Assembly: GCA_035575925.1 (NCBI GenBank)
Contig: DATLXK010000012.1
Coordinates: forward strand, 62,001-126,000
Length of the DNA stretch: 64,000 nucleotides
DNA from: DASWTL01 sp035575925
Lineage (GTDB): Bacteria > Bacteroidota > Bacteroidia > Sphingobacteriales > Sphingobacteriaceae
Direction of reading: 5' to 3'
Below are positions 16,390 to 24,096 of the stretch, in pieces (position 1 is the first letter of the stretch; the number at the start of each line of letters is the position of its first letter). Below the pieces are notes generated by a model. That model ran no database searches and had not been told where the DNA came from. It saw only the letters and a program-made list of their open reading frames with translations. The position numbers and the translations under genes are program-made.

Positions 16390-16686
16390 TTATATTTCAT
16401 CATTTAAAAAATTCCATTCAGGATTTAAACTATTGATTAGCTTTTCCTTCTTAATCCGACTCCATTTTTTTAATTCTTTTTCACGTTCGATTGCATGGTC
16501 AACATATTGGAATCTTTCCCAATAAACTAAATTATAACAATGATATTTTCCTGCAAAAGTGTTAACAGTACCACGATTTTCATAGTGTTGCAGCATTCTT
16601 GTGAAAAGGTTATTAGTTACACCAATATATAGTGTAGTTTTCGCAGGGTTAGTAGTTATGTAGATAAAATAATTATGATCTTTCAT
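16390..16686 (-). CDS. Single-domain GIY-YIG endonuclease
   Basis: 98 residues with the whole GIY-YIG module: the two-strand motif appears as YFIYITT and TLYIGVTNNL, followed by the conserved Arg (RMLQHYENR), KYHCYNLVYWERFQYVDHAI and the catalytic Glu in EREKELKKW, ending SLNPEWNFL. These short UhbP/UPF0213-like nucleases are multi-copy in many Bacteroidota genomes and have no established role. The gene lies inside the repeat array: the fourth repeat stops at 16361 with cagcg and resumes at 16765 with cagcg, so the nuclease plus ~100 bases of flank behaves as an insert. See the finding on this. Confidence 0.9.
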   Translation of the reverse strand: MKDHNYFIYITTNPAKTTLYIGVTNNLFTRMLQHYENRGTVNTFAGKYHCYNLVYWERFQYVDHAIEREKELKKWSRIKKEKLINSLNPEWNFLNDEI

Positions 16687-16764
16687 TCCACCATATAAAC
16701 GTAAATTATAAATAATTTATCAGTTGTACCAGCAAGAAGAAATTTCTGTTTTAAAAGTTAGATA

Positions 16765-16875
16765 CAGCGAAGAAACCCAACTACACTAAGATCTCTCCTA
16801 TCGTCGAGATGACAAAAATAGTCGAGATGACAAGAATTATTGAGATGACAAGAATTGGCGGGATGACAAGGATAA
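16765..16875. repeat. Second half of the interrupted repeat copy
   Basis: From 16765 (cagcgaagaaaccc) the sequence follows the 127-bp unit through gatctctcctatcgtcga and atgaca, then several short agaat-linked gatgaca units. It lacks the first ~40 bases of the unit, which are present at 16325-16361 on the other side of the GIY-YIG segment. Confidence 0.85.
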
Positions 16876-16877
16876 AT

Positions 16878-17435
16878 CTATTTGGTTAGCTGTATAACCC
16901 CGCAACCTATTCTGGTTCCGGCATTCCCTGTTGGTTGAGTTACATAGTCATCAACCCCGTTATGAATGATAATAGCCTTCCCCAAGATATCATTAGACGC
17001 ACCCGTACCCAGACTCCATTTGTCTGTAACAAGCTGCATGGATCCGCGGCCGGATTGGTTTAAGCTTATATTTCCAATATCGCCTAAATGATGAGGAGCG
17101 GAACCCCAACGGCCATGAAGTTCGTTGGTAGGGTTCCAGTGACCGTGTGCATCATTTCCCATATTACCGCAATCTCCATGTTCATGAAGATGTACCGCAA
17201 CACTTTGTCCCGCTTTAGCCGGAAAGGATACTGTAATATCCATAACAACTTTTCCACCCTGTTGTGAAAAATTTATAGTTCCATTTCCGGGCAGATCTGC
17301 ATTAGTAGCAGTAATTAATGCCTTAGCTTGTTTATTACCCCCGGTTGCAGGAGTACGCATATTTGAACATGAAAAAGCAATAAAGATCACAAGTATACCC
17401 GCTGAAATCCTGGCGAAATGAAAAAATGAGTTCAT
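16878..17435 (-). CDS. sodC: Cu/Zn superoxide dismutase, lipoprotein
   Basis: 185 residues. A lipobox-like end to the signal peptide (FIAFSC, Cys ~23) suggests membrane anchoring in the periplasm or at the surface. Metal-site motifs are all present: VHLHEHGDCG (two Cu ligands and one disulphide Cys), HGHWNPTNELHGRWGSAPHH (bridging and Zn ligands), LGDIGN (Zn Asp) and the signature GKAIIIHNGVDDYVTQPTGN with GTRIGCGVI, containing the last Cu His, the second Cys and the catalytic Arg. It converts superoxide outside the cytoplasm to peroxide and oxygen. Its 3' end abuts the repeat remnant at 16765-16875. Confidence 0.95.
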   Translation of the reverse strand: MNSFFHFARISAGILVIFIAFSCSNMRTPATGGNKQAKALITATNADLPGNGTINFSQQGGKVVMDITVSFPAKAGQSVAVHLHEHGDCGNMGNDAHGHWNPTNELHGRWGSAPHHLGDIGNISLNQSGRGSMQLVTDKWSLGTGASNDILGKAIIIHNGVDDYVTQPTGNAGTRIGCGVIQLTK

Positions 17436-17580
17436 ATAAATTTATATTAATGTAAATAACAATATGATTAACAACAGAACTTAGGTTTTGTTATCCATTT
17501 TCAATCTGCCACTTTGTCAATTAAAGAATTTTGGAACAACCATTGATAATCCTTGCTTCAAGAGATTAAACAAAATTATT

Positions 17581-19464
17581 ATGCAAGAAAAAGGTACCAT
17601 TTCGATCCACACAGAAAATATCTTCCCGATTATTAAGAAGTTTTTGTACTCGGATAATGAGATCTTCCTGCGCGAACTCGTTTCTAACGCAGTGGATGCT
17701 ACTCAAAAAATCAAACGATTATCTTCCCTGGGTCAATACACTGGCGATCTGGGAAACTTACAAGTGGAAGTTTCATTTGATGAAAAGAAAAAAACCCTGA
17801 CAATATCTGACCGCGGCATAGGAATGACCGCCGAAGAAATTAAAAAATACATTAATCAAATCGCTTTTTCAGGCGCTGCAGAATTTGTAGAGAAATTTAA
17901 AGATGCGAAGGATGCGAATGAGCTCATCGGAAAGTTCGGTCTGGGATTTTATTCGGCATTTATGGTTGCAGATAAGGTTGAGATCAATACGTTGTCATAC
18001 CTGGATGGTGCCGAGCCTGCACGCTGGATCTGTGACGGAAGCACAGAATTTGAGATCACTGAAGGTGACCGTACCGAACGTGGTTCAGAGATCATCCTGC
18101 ATATTAATAAAGAGTCTAAAGAATTCCTGGATAAACACAAATTACAGGGAATACTTGATAAATACTGTAAGTTTTTACCCGTTCCCATTAAGTTTGGAAC
18201 AAAAACGGAATCAGTAGCTGATGGCCAGGATGAAGAAGGAAAACCGAAATACAATTCAATAGAAGTTGATAATATCATCAACAATCCAAACCCCATCTGG
18301 ACTAAAGCTCCTGCAGATCTGAAAGACGAGGATTATCTTGAATTTTACAAAGAACTGTATCCGTTTTCAGAAGATCCGTTGTTCTGGATCCATTTGAATG
18401 TGGATTATCCTTTTAACCTGACCGGTGTTCTGTATTTTCCAAAGCTGAAGAACGATTTCGAAATGAAACCGAATAAGATAAAGCTTTACTCACGCCAGGT
18501 TTTTATTACTGACGAGGTAAAAGATATCGTTCCGGAATTCCTGATGCTGCTACATGGAGTAATTGATTCTCCTGATATTCCTTTAAACGTTTCAAGAAGC
18601 TTTCTGCAGGCTGATAGCAATGTTAAAAAAATCAATAGCTACATCACCAAGAAAGTGGCAGACAAGTTAGCTTCTCTGTATAAAAAAGATCGTAAGGTTT
18701 TTGAAGATAAATGGCAGGATATAGGCTTATTCGTTAAATACGGAATGATCAGCGAAGAAAAGTTCTATGACAAAGCCAAAGATTTTGCGTTGCTGAGTAA
18801 TACGAAAAATGAGCACTTTACACTGGATGAATACAAGGAAAGGGTTAAGCCGCTTCAAACAGGCAAGGACGAATCCGTAGTTTATCTGTATACCACCGAC
18901 GCTGCAAAACAAGATGCGTTTATCCAATCAGCAAATAAAAAAGATTATGATGTGTTGGTGATGAACTCCCCCATCGATAATCACTTTATCAGTCAGCTGG
19001 AGCAAAAACTGGAAAAAACTTCGCTTAAGCGGGTTGATTCAGATGTGATTGACAGGCTGATACAAAAGGAGGAAGCACCTGCCCATGTATTAACCGACGA
19101 GCAGACTACAAAAGTTAAAGAGGTTTTTGAAAAAGCTATTCAAAAACCAAATATGAAAGTGGAAATAGAAAGCCTTAACCCTGAAGAGCTTCCGGTTCAT
19201 GTTACCATGGATGAGTTTATGCGCCGAATGAAAGATATGGCAGGCATGGGGGGTGGCATGAGCTTTTATGGCGCTATGCCTGATAATTACAAAGTAGCTA
19301 TTAACGCTAATCATCCACTTATAAGCCGAATTGTTCACGCTGATAATGATGAGGAACAGGCACAGCTTGCAAAACAGGCATTTGACCTTGCATTATTATC
19401 GCAGGGCATGTTAACAGGTGCTGAGCTTACTGAATTTGTAAAACGAAGTGTGAGTTTGATATAA
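17581..19464 (+). CDS. htpG: Chaperone HtpG (bacterial Hsp90)
   Basis: 627 residues from the Met at 17581 (MQEKGTISIHTENIFPIIKK), the usual start of the family; an upstream in-frame Met would add 31 unrelated residues. The N-terminal GHKL ATPase domain has NEIFLRELVSNAVDATQKI (Glu and Asn for ATP/Mg), DRGIGMT and GKFGLGFYSAFMV; the middle domain has the FPKLKNDFE region and the catalytic-loop Arg (NVSRSFLQ); the C-terminal dimerisation domain ends in ELTEFVKRSV. It is a cytosolic ATP-driven chaperone dimer. It is followed by a terminator, so it is transcribed alone. Divergent from sodC. Confidence 0.97.
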   Translation: MQEKGTISIHTENIFPIIKKFLYSDNEIFLRELVSNAVDATQKIKRLSSLGQYTGDLGNLQVEVSFDEKKKTLTISDRGIGMTAEEIKKYINQIAFSGAAEFVEKFKDAKDANELIGKFGLGFYSAFMVADKVEINTLSYLDGAEPARWICDGSTEFEITEGDRTERGSEIILHINKESKEFLDKHKLQGILDKYCKFLPVPIKFGTKTESVADGQDEEGKPKYNSIEVDNIINNPNPIWTKAPADLKDEDYLEFYKELYPFSEDPLFWIHLNVDYPFNLTGVLYFPKLKNDFEMKPNKIKLYSRQVFITDEVKDIVPEFLMLLHGVIDSPDIPLNVSRSFLQADSNVKKINSYITKKVADKLASLYKKDRKVFEDKWQDIGLFVKYGMISEEKFYDKAKDFALLSNTKNEHFTLDEYKERVKPLQTGKDESVVYLYTTDAAKQDAFIQSANKKDYDVLVMNSPIDNHFISQLEQKLEKTSLKRVDSDVIDRLIQKEEAPAHVLTDEQTTKVKEVFEKAIQKPNMKVEIESLNPEELPVHVTMDEFMRRMKDMAGMGGGMSFYGAMPDNYKVAINANHPLISRIVHADNDEEQAQLAKQAFDLALLSQGMLTGAELTEFVKRSVSLI

Positions 19465-19480
19465 TAGTATTCGTACAAGT

Positions 19481-19515
19481 AAAATGGGGCTGTGACAATG
19501 CAGTGCCCCTTTTAT
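19481..19515 (+). terminator. Intrinsic terminator of htpG
   Basis: GGGGC/GCCCC stem extended by TG/CA pairs and flanked by AAAA and TTTT, 17 bases after the htpG stop. Confidence 0.75.
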
Positions 19516-19553
19516 TGTTTCCAACATGTGTATGGCGAAGGCATGGAGTAAAA

Positions 19554-22091
19554 TCAACCATCCCGTCTTAATACTTCCAATGGAGGTCTGTTTAATATCC
19601 CCCTGCTGTTTATCACCCCAATTAATACGGTAAGTGCAGGAACAAGACAAAACAGGATAATTACAGGCATTGGTTTAAATATAAAATCCGTTTCAAAAGT
19701 AAAATGTGCAAGCGCCCAGCTTGCTGCAATAGAAAGCAGAATACCGGTGAACGCAGCTAATGCACCCAGGAAAAAGTATTCCAGGATTGTGATGAAAATA
19801 ATTTGCCGGCGGCTGGCTCCTAATGTCCGCAGAAGTACACTTTCTTGTATTCGTTGATATTTGCTGATTAAAACTGAAGCGATAAGTACAATTAAACCGG
19901 TAATAATACTGAAGGCAGCCATAAACCGAATCACAAACCCGATCTTATTTAATATTTCGTCGAGCACCTTTAAAACCAGGTCAAGATCTATTATAGAAAT
20001 ATTTGGAAAGCGACGGACCACTGCTTGCTGGATCCTTGCAGATACCTCTACAGAAGGAACCCGGGTAAGAATTACGTGAAACTGGGGAGCATCTTCAAGA
20101 ACACCAGCAGGAAATACCACTCTGAAATTAGTCTGAATTCGGTTCCAATCCACCTGCCGGATGCTGCCCGCAATAGCCGGGATAAGCGCACCTTGTACAT
20201 TAAATACCAGGTTATCGCCAACAGATACCTTAATCCGCCGTGCATAGTCTTCTTCAAGAGAAACATAAATCTTGCCATCAGGGGTAATATTGCCGAACCA
20301 TTTACCTTCGGTAATCTTTTCCGAATCAGTAAGCGAGTCCCGGTAGGTTACCCGCAATTCAGAGCTGAACGCCCGTCTGGAAACATCCAGAGTAGTATCT
20401 TTCCTTACATCGGCAGCGGTATATCCTTTCACCTCTTCTACCCGCATAGTAATTATTGGCACCTCTTGCAAAACCGGCAAACCCTGTGTATGAATTAATG
20501 CTGAAACTTCTTTTTTCTGATTGGTTTGTATGTCAAACAGCAACATATTAGGTTGGTTACCGCTGGCCGAAAGCGTAACCCTGTCGAGGAGAACATCCTG
20601 AACAAGTAAAAGTGTACTTATAAATGCTGTCCCTAACCCGATGGATACTATAAGAATAATGGTTTGGTTATTAGGTCTGAACAAATTTGCCAGACCCTGC
20701 CGCCACAGGTAGCTCCATGAAGAAGGAAAGAATTTGCGCACCAGATATACAAGTGCCCATGAAACTCCCGTTAAAACCAAAAATGCCGTAAGCACAGCCA
20801 GGGTAAAATATACAGCTTCCCTCCACTCTCCCAATTGTATATAACTAAATATGCCTATGAATAAAACGATCATTAAATAAACCACCCATTTAACAGGATC
20901 ACGAAATAGCCTGGTTTCTTCTAAAGACAGTCTTAGTGTATTAAGCGGAGAAATATTACGGATAGAAACAAGTGGAAGAAGAGCAAAAAGAAGGGAAATG
21001 ATCGTTCCCAATGCAATTCCCTGAAAGATGGCCGTCCATGAAATATTAACAGTTATCGCTACAGGCAAAAGATCTTTCAGTACAACGGGCAAAACCTGCT
21101 GAATAAAAGCACCTAATATGGCCCCACCTGCAGAGCCTAAAAACCCTATTCCGGTTATCTGGATGAGATAAATAAAAAAAGCCTGGTAGCCTGTTACACC
21201 CAGGCATCTAAGGATGGCTATGGTCGCTATTTTTTCACGGATATAAATATGTACGGCACTGGCAACCCCAATACAACCCAGAAGCAACGCAATGAAGCCA
21301 ACCAATGAAAGAAAACGGGTAAGGTCTTCAAATGACCTGCCGGTATCTCGCTTTTGCGATTCTATGGTATCGTGATCAAGGTCAAATTGCTCAATCCGCG
21401 GTTCAATACGCTTTGCAAGCTTTTCTGCATATTCCGGGCGGTCAAATTGGTAATAAAAGATCGAATTGATTCGGCTTCCCTTTTGCATCAGCCCCGTTTG
21501 TTCCAGGTATTGCATGGGAATGTATACCACGGGTGCTACGGAAGCAGTGATTCCGGTTTGACCGGGAGCTTTATTTAATATCCCGGCAATCTTAAAGATC
21601 ATTTTACCAACCCGTATCGTATCGCCAATCTTTGCATTGAACTGCAACAGGAGAGTTTTATCTACCAGGGCAAAATGCTCTTTCCGAAAATCATCTCCGG
21701 CTTTTTCAGGAGTAGTTTCTATTTTACCGTAATAAGGAAAGTTACCTTCAAGGGCACGTACCTGTGTAAGCCGGGTGCCGCTATTAAATACTATCATGGA
21801 GGCAAAGTTTTTTTGCTGTGAACGCATTGCCCCCTTGCCAATGGAATCCAGGAATTTTTTTATTACCGGTGTCAGCGGCTTATTTGTAGACACAACAAGG
21901 TCTGCACCTATCAATGTTGCTGCCTGGTTGTCAATGTCCTGACGCAGGTTATTGCCAAAAGAATAAATAGCAACTAATGCCGCAATTCCCAGTATAATAG
22001 AAGATACAAAAAGAAAAAGCCTGGATCGGTTCCGCCTGCTATCCCGCCAGGCCATTGTGAAAAGCCAGGGGAGATTCATTTTATTATGCAT
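19554..22091 (-). CDS. FtsX-family ABC transporter permease (YbbP-like)
   Basis: 845 residues. One N-terminal helix (residues ~24-45, LFLFVSSIILGIAALVAIYS), a large periplasmic MacB-like domain, three helices (~260-375), two more around residues 395-435, a second periplasmic domain, and three C-terminal helices (~720-830): a double-FtsX permease of ~10 helices as in YbbP/LolE-like proteins. It works with the ATPase encoded just upstream; start and stop overlap by 8 bases, showing coupling. The ATPase-permease pair next to a divergent TesA-like lipase is a layout conserved from proteobacteria to Bacteroidota. The substrate is thought to be lipid or lipoprotein related but is not proven. Confidence 0.93.
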   Translation of the reverse strand: MHNKMNLPWLFTMAWRDSRRNRSRLFLFVSSIILGIAALVAIYSFGNNLRQDIDNQAATLIGADLVVSTNKPLTPVIKKFLDSIGKGAMRSQQKNFASMIVFNSGTRLTQVRALEGNFPYYGKIETTPEKAGDDFRKEHFALVDKTLLLQFNAKIGDTIRVGKMIFKIAGILNKAPGQTGITASVAPVVYIPMQYLEQTGLMQKGSRINSIFYYQFDRPEYAEKLAKRIEPRIEQFDLDHDTIESQKRDTGRSFEDLTRFLSLVGFIALLLGCIGVASAVHIYIREKIATIAILRCLGVTGYQAFFIYLIQITGIGFLGSAGGAILGAFIQQVLPVVLKDLLPVAITVNISWTAIFQGIALGTIISLLFALLPLVSIRNISPLNTLRLSLEETRLFRDPVKWVVYLMIVLFIGIFSYIQLGEWREAVYFTLAVLTAFLVLTGVSWALVYLVRKFFPSSWSYLWRQGLANLFRPNNQTIILIVSIGLGTAFISTLLLVQDVLLDRVTLSASGNQPNMLLFDIQTNQKKEVSALIHTQGLPVLQEVPIITMRVEEVKGYTAADVRKDTTLDVSRRAFSSELRVTYRDSLTDSEKITEGKWFGNITPDGKIYVSLEEDYARRIKVSVGDNLVFNVQGALIPAIAGSIRQVDWNRIQTNFRVVFPAGVLEDAPQFHVILTRVPSVEVSARIQQAVVRRFPNISIIDLDLVLKVLDEILNKIGFVIRFMAAFSIITGLIVLIASVLISKYQRIQESVLLRTLGASRRQIIFITILEYFFLGALAAFTGILLSIAASWALAHFTFETDFIFKPMPVIILFCLVPALTVLIGVINSRGILNRPPLEVLRRDG

Positions 22092-22791
22092 ATCCGTGAT
22101 TAGCTACTGATCCGGTTTTTTCATCAGAAAAAATTTCCCCTCCTTTAATCCGGATAATTCGCTGGGTTTTAGAAGCCAGCTCCATATCATGTGTCACTAA
22201 TATCAGCGTTGTACCTGCCTCTTTGTTCAGATCAAATATAAGTTTCATCACTTTTGCACTGGTTTCGACATCCAGATTTCCCGTTGGCTCATCAGCAAAC
22301 AGTATTTTGGGACCAGTAGAAAAAGCACGGGCAAGTGCTACACGCTGCTGTTCTCCACCAGAAAGTTGGGCAGGATAATGGTGAACACGATCTGCCAGGC
22401 CAACCTTTTCCAGGAGAGACAACGTACGTTTCCGGATATCTTTCTCGCCCCGTAACTCTAAGGGCACCATTACATTTTCCAATGCTGTTAGTGTTGGCAA
22501 CAACTGGAAATTTTGAAAGATAAAGCCTACATATTGATTCCTCAACTGTGCCCTCTGATCTTCGCTAAGCTGGTCTATTCGTATTTTATTCAACTCTATA
22601 GTACCGCTGCTTGCTCTGTCAAGACCTGCACAAAGCCCCAAAAGAGTGGTTTTACCACTCCCGGAAGGCCCTACTATAGCTAATGCAGATCCTTCTTCCA
22701 CGGAAAAATTAATAGCCCTTAACACATGCAGGGTATGGCCTGCACTATGATAGCTTTTACTTAAATTTTGTATGTTTAATATAGTCTCCAC
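22084..22791 (-). CDS. ABC transporter ATPase (YbbA/LolD-type)
   Basis: 235 residues, a complete nucleotide-binding subunit: Walker A GPSGSGKTTLLGLC (~residue 40), Q-loop VGFIFQNFQLLPTLTALENV, signature LSGGEQQRVALARAFS (~145), Walker B ILFADEPTGNLD (~165), and the H-loop THDMELA. The NLD after Walker B and the FQNFQLLPTLTALENVMVP stretch are typical of the LolD/MacB subgroup that pairs with FtsX-type permeases. Encoded first in the operon with the permease, whose start lies inside the end of this gene. Confidence 0.95.
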   Translation of the reverse strand: METILNIQNLSKSYHSAGHTLHVLRAINFSVEEGSALAIVGPSGSGKTTLLGLCAGLDRASSGTIELNKIRIDQLSEDQRAQLRNQYVGFIFQNFQLLPTLTALENVMVPLELRGEKDIRKRTLSLLEKVGLADRVHHYPAQLSGGEQQRVALARAFSTGPKILFADEPTGNLDVETSAKVMKLIFDLNKEAGTTLILVTHDMELASKTQRIIRIKGGEIFSDEKTGSVANHGYA

Positions 22792-22918
22792 ATGCTAAAG
22801 ATATAGTCTGCAAATAATAGTCTGGATTTTTTATTAAATTATTACACCTAAAATATAGTGCAGACTAAACTTAAATAGCATGTTGATGTTTAAAATGTTC
22901 CAGAGTAAAAATATCAAT

Positions 22919-23587
22919 ATGTATAAAATTAACCTCTTACTCTTAACAACACTGTTATTTACATGCTGTAATAATAACAAGCAGAAAACTGGACAAAGCG
23001 GGGAAGCCGGAATGGATATTACAAAAAAGGAGAAATCTAAAACTATCTTAATTTTCGGCAACAGTCTTACAGCTGGTTACGGACTTGATGATCCGTCCGA
23101 TGCTTTTCCGGCACTTATTCAGAATAAAATCGATTCACTCAAACTACCTTATAAAGTAATCAACGCAGGGCTAAGCGGAGAGACCACTGCGGGAGGAAAA
23201 AACCGCATTAATTGGCTATTAAAGCAAAAAATTGACGTATTTGTGCTCGAACTTGGCGCCAACGACGGGTTGCGGGGAATTCCGGTGTCGGAAACCTCAA
23301 AAAATCTGCAGGCTATTGTAGATCAGGTTAAAGCCAGATATCCCGATGCTAAACAGGTACTCCTTGGCATGGAAGTGCCTCCCAATATGGGCGGAACCTA
23401 TGTATCTCAATTCCGTTTAATATTCAGACAAATAGCTGAAAAAAACAATATGACCTTTGTTCCTTTTATGCTTGAAGGTGTTGCAGGAAACGTTGAACTA
23501 AACCTGCGGGATGGTATACACCCAACGGCTAAAGGCTATAAGATAGTAGCAGAAAATGTATGGGCGGAATTAAAGAATGTGCTGTAA
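22919..23587 (+). CDS. TesA-like GDSL/SGNH lipase-esterase, lipoprotein
   Basis: 222 residues from the Met at 22919; upstream in-frame Mets would precede the signal peptide. A lipobox (LLFTC, Cys16) predicts lipid anchoring. SGNH blocks are clear: block I FGNSLTAGYGL with the nucleophile Ser49, block II Gly in INAGLSGETTAGG, block III GANDGLRG, and block V DGIHPTAKGY with the catalytic Asp-x-x-His. Members of this group hydrolyse acyl-thioesters, lysophospholipids and aryl esters in the periplasm. It is divergent from the ATPase-permease pair, the same arrangement as tesA-ybbA-ybbP of enterobacteria, suggesting a joint role in lipid handling (inference). Confidence 0.93.
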   Translation: MYKINLLLLTTLLFTCCNNNKQKTGQSGEAGMDITKKEKSKTILIFGNSLTAGYGLDDPSDAFPALIQNKIDSLKLPYKVINAGLSGETTAGGKNRINWLLKQKIDVFVLELGANDGLRGIPVSETSKNLQAIVDQVKARYPDAKQVLLGMEVPPNMGGTYVSQFRLIFRQIAEKNNMTFVPFMLEGVAGNVELNLRDGIHPTAKGYKIVAENVWAELKNVL

Positions 23588-23698
23588 TACAAAGCCGCAT
23601 TTATTTCAATAAAAGATTGTAACATTAAATTCTAGATCCAGTCTGATATATAATTGCCAGTTTCCCATATTGGTAGTTTAAGTTAGTTGATTAATGTT

Positions 23699-23729
23699 AT
23701 AGCTCATCGCACGATGGGCTATTCTTTTT
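23699..23729 (+). terminator. Intrinsic terminator downstream of the TesA-like gene
   Basis: 10-bp stem with one G-U pair (23699-23708 with 23713-23722), 4-base loop, then TCTTTTT. Confidence 0.7.
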
Positions 23730-23772
23730 AAGTCGTTAATTGCCATACAGTTTTAAAACCAAATTAAGCACT

Positions 23773-23788
23773 TGGCACAGAGATTGCA
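23773..23788 (+). promoter_or_regulatory. Sigma-54-type promoter in front of a small gene
   Basis: TGGCAC - 5 bases - TTGCA is an exact match to the -24/-12 consensus of RpoN promoters, with GG (23774-23775) and GC (23786-23787) at the required spacing. The expected start point (~23799) falls at the ATG of the small gene, so the message would be nearly leaderless. Confidence 0.6.
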
Positions 23789-23799
23789 TATGATATAAT

Positions 23800-23916
23800 A
23801 TGAACATACTTAAAATATCACAAACTGTGTATCCGGACGGAAGTATAGTGAAATATCCCGATGGATTAGAACAGGAGGAATTACTTACGCGGGCGTATAG
23901 TATCCTTAAAAAATAA
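23800..23916 (+). CDS. Small protein of the YPDGS-motif type, 38 residues
   Basis: 38 codons, ATG to TAA. The peptide starts NILKISQTVYPDGSIVKY and ends with a charged helix-like stretch (QEELLTRAYSILKK). Its first half matches the start of the protein at 46724 (LKI-S/T-x-T-x-YPDGS-I/V-V-x-Y), which lies in an unrelated context 23 kb away, so the frame is under selection rather than random. It stands alone between two intrinsic terminators, with a sigma-54-like promoter at its front and its own terminator 38 bases behind. No known family is recognised. Confidence 0.6.
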   Translation: MNILKISQTVYPDGSIVKYPDGLEQEELLTRAYSILKK

Positions 23917-23953
23917 TTATTGGGTTAAGACAGGAATTTTCTTTTAAATATCC

Positions 23954-23988
23954 AAAAGGTGTCAGACACATGTGTTTGACACCTTTTT
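23954..23988 (+). terminator. Intrinsic terminator of the small YPDGS gene
   Basis: 11-bp perfect stem (23954-23964 with 23977-23987) ending in a T run; the inner bases are also largely complementary. The symmetric arms allow use on both strands. Confidence 0.8.
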
Positions 23989-24096
23989 AGCAATATAAAA
24001 TTTCATCATAAATCTGTCTTATAGGCACTAAAGTCATAACTTTATTTTTTGAAATAAATAATAGCCTCTAGAAACTACGCTCCTGATTTGTTAACC

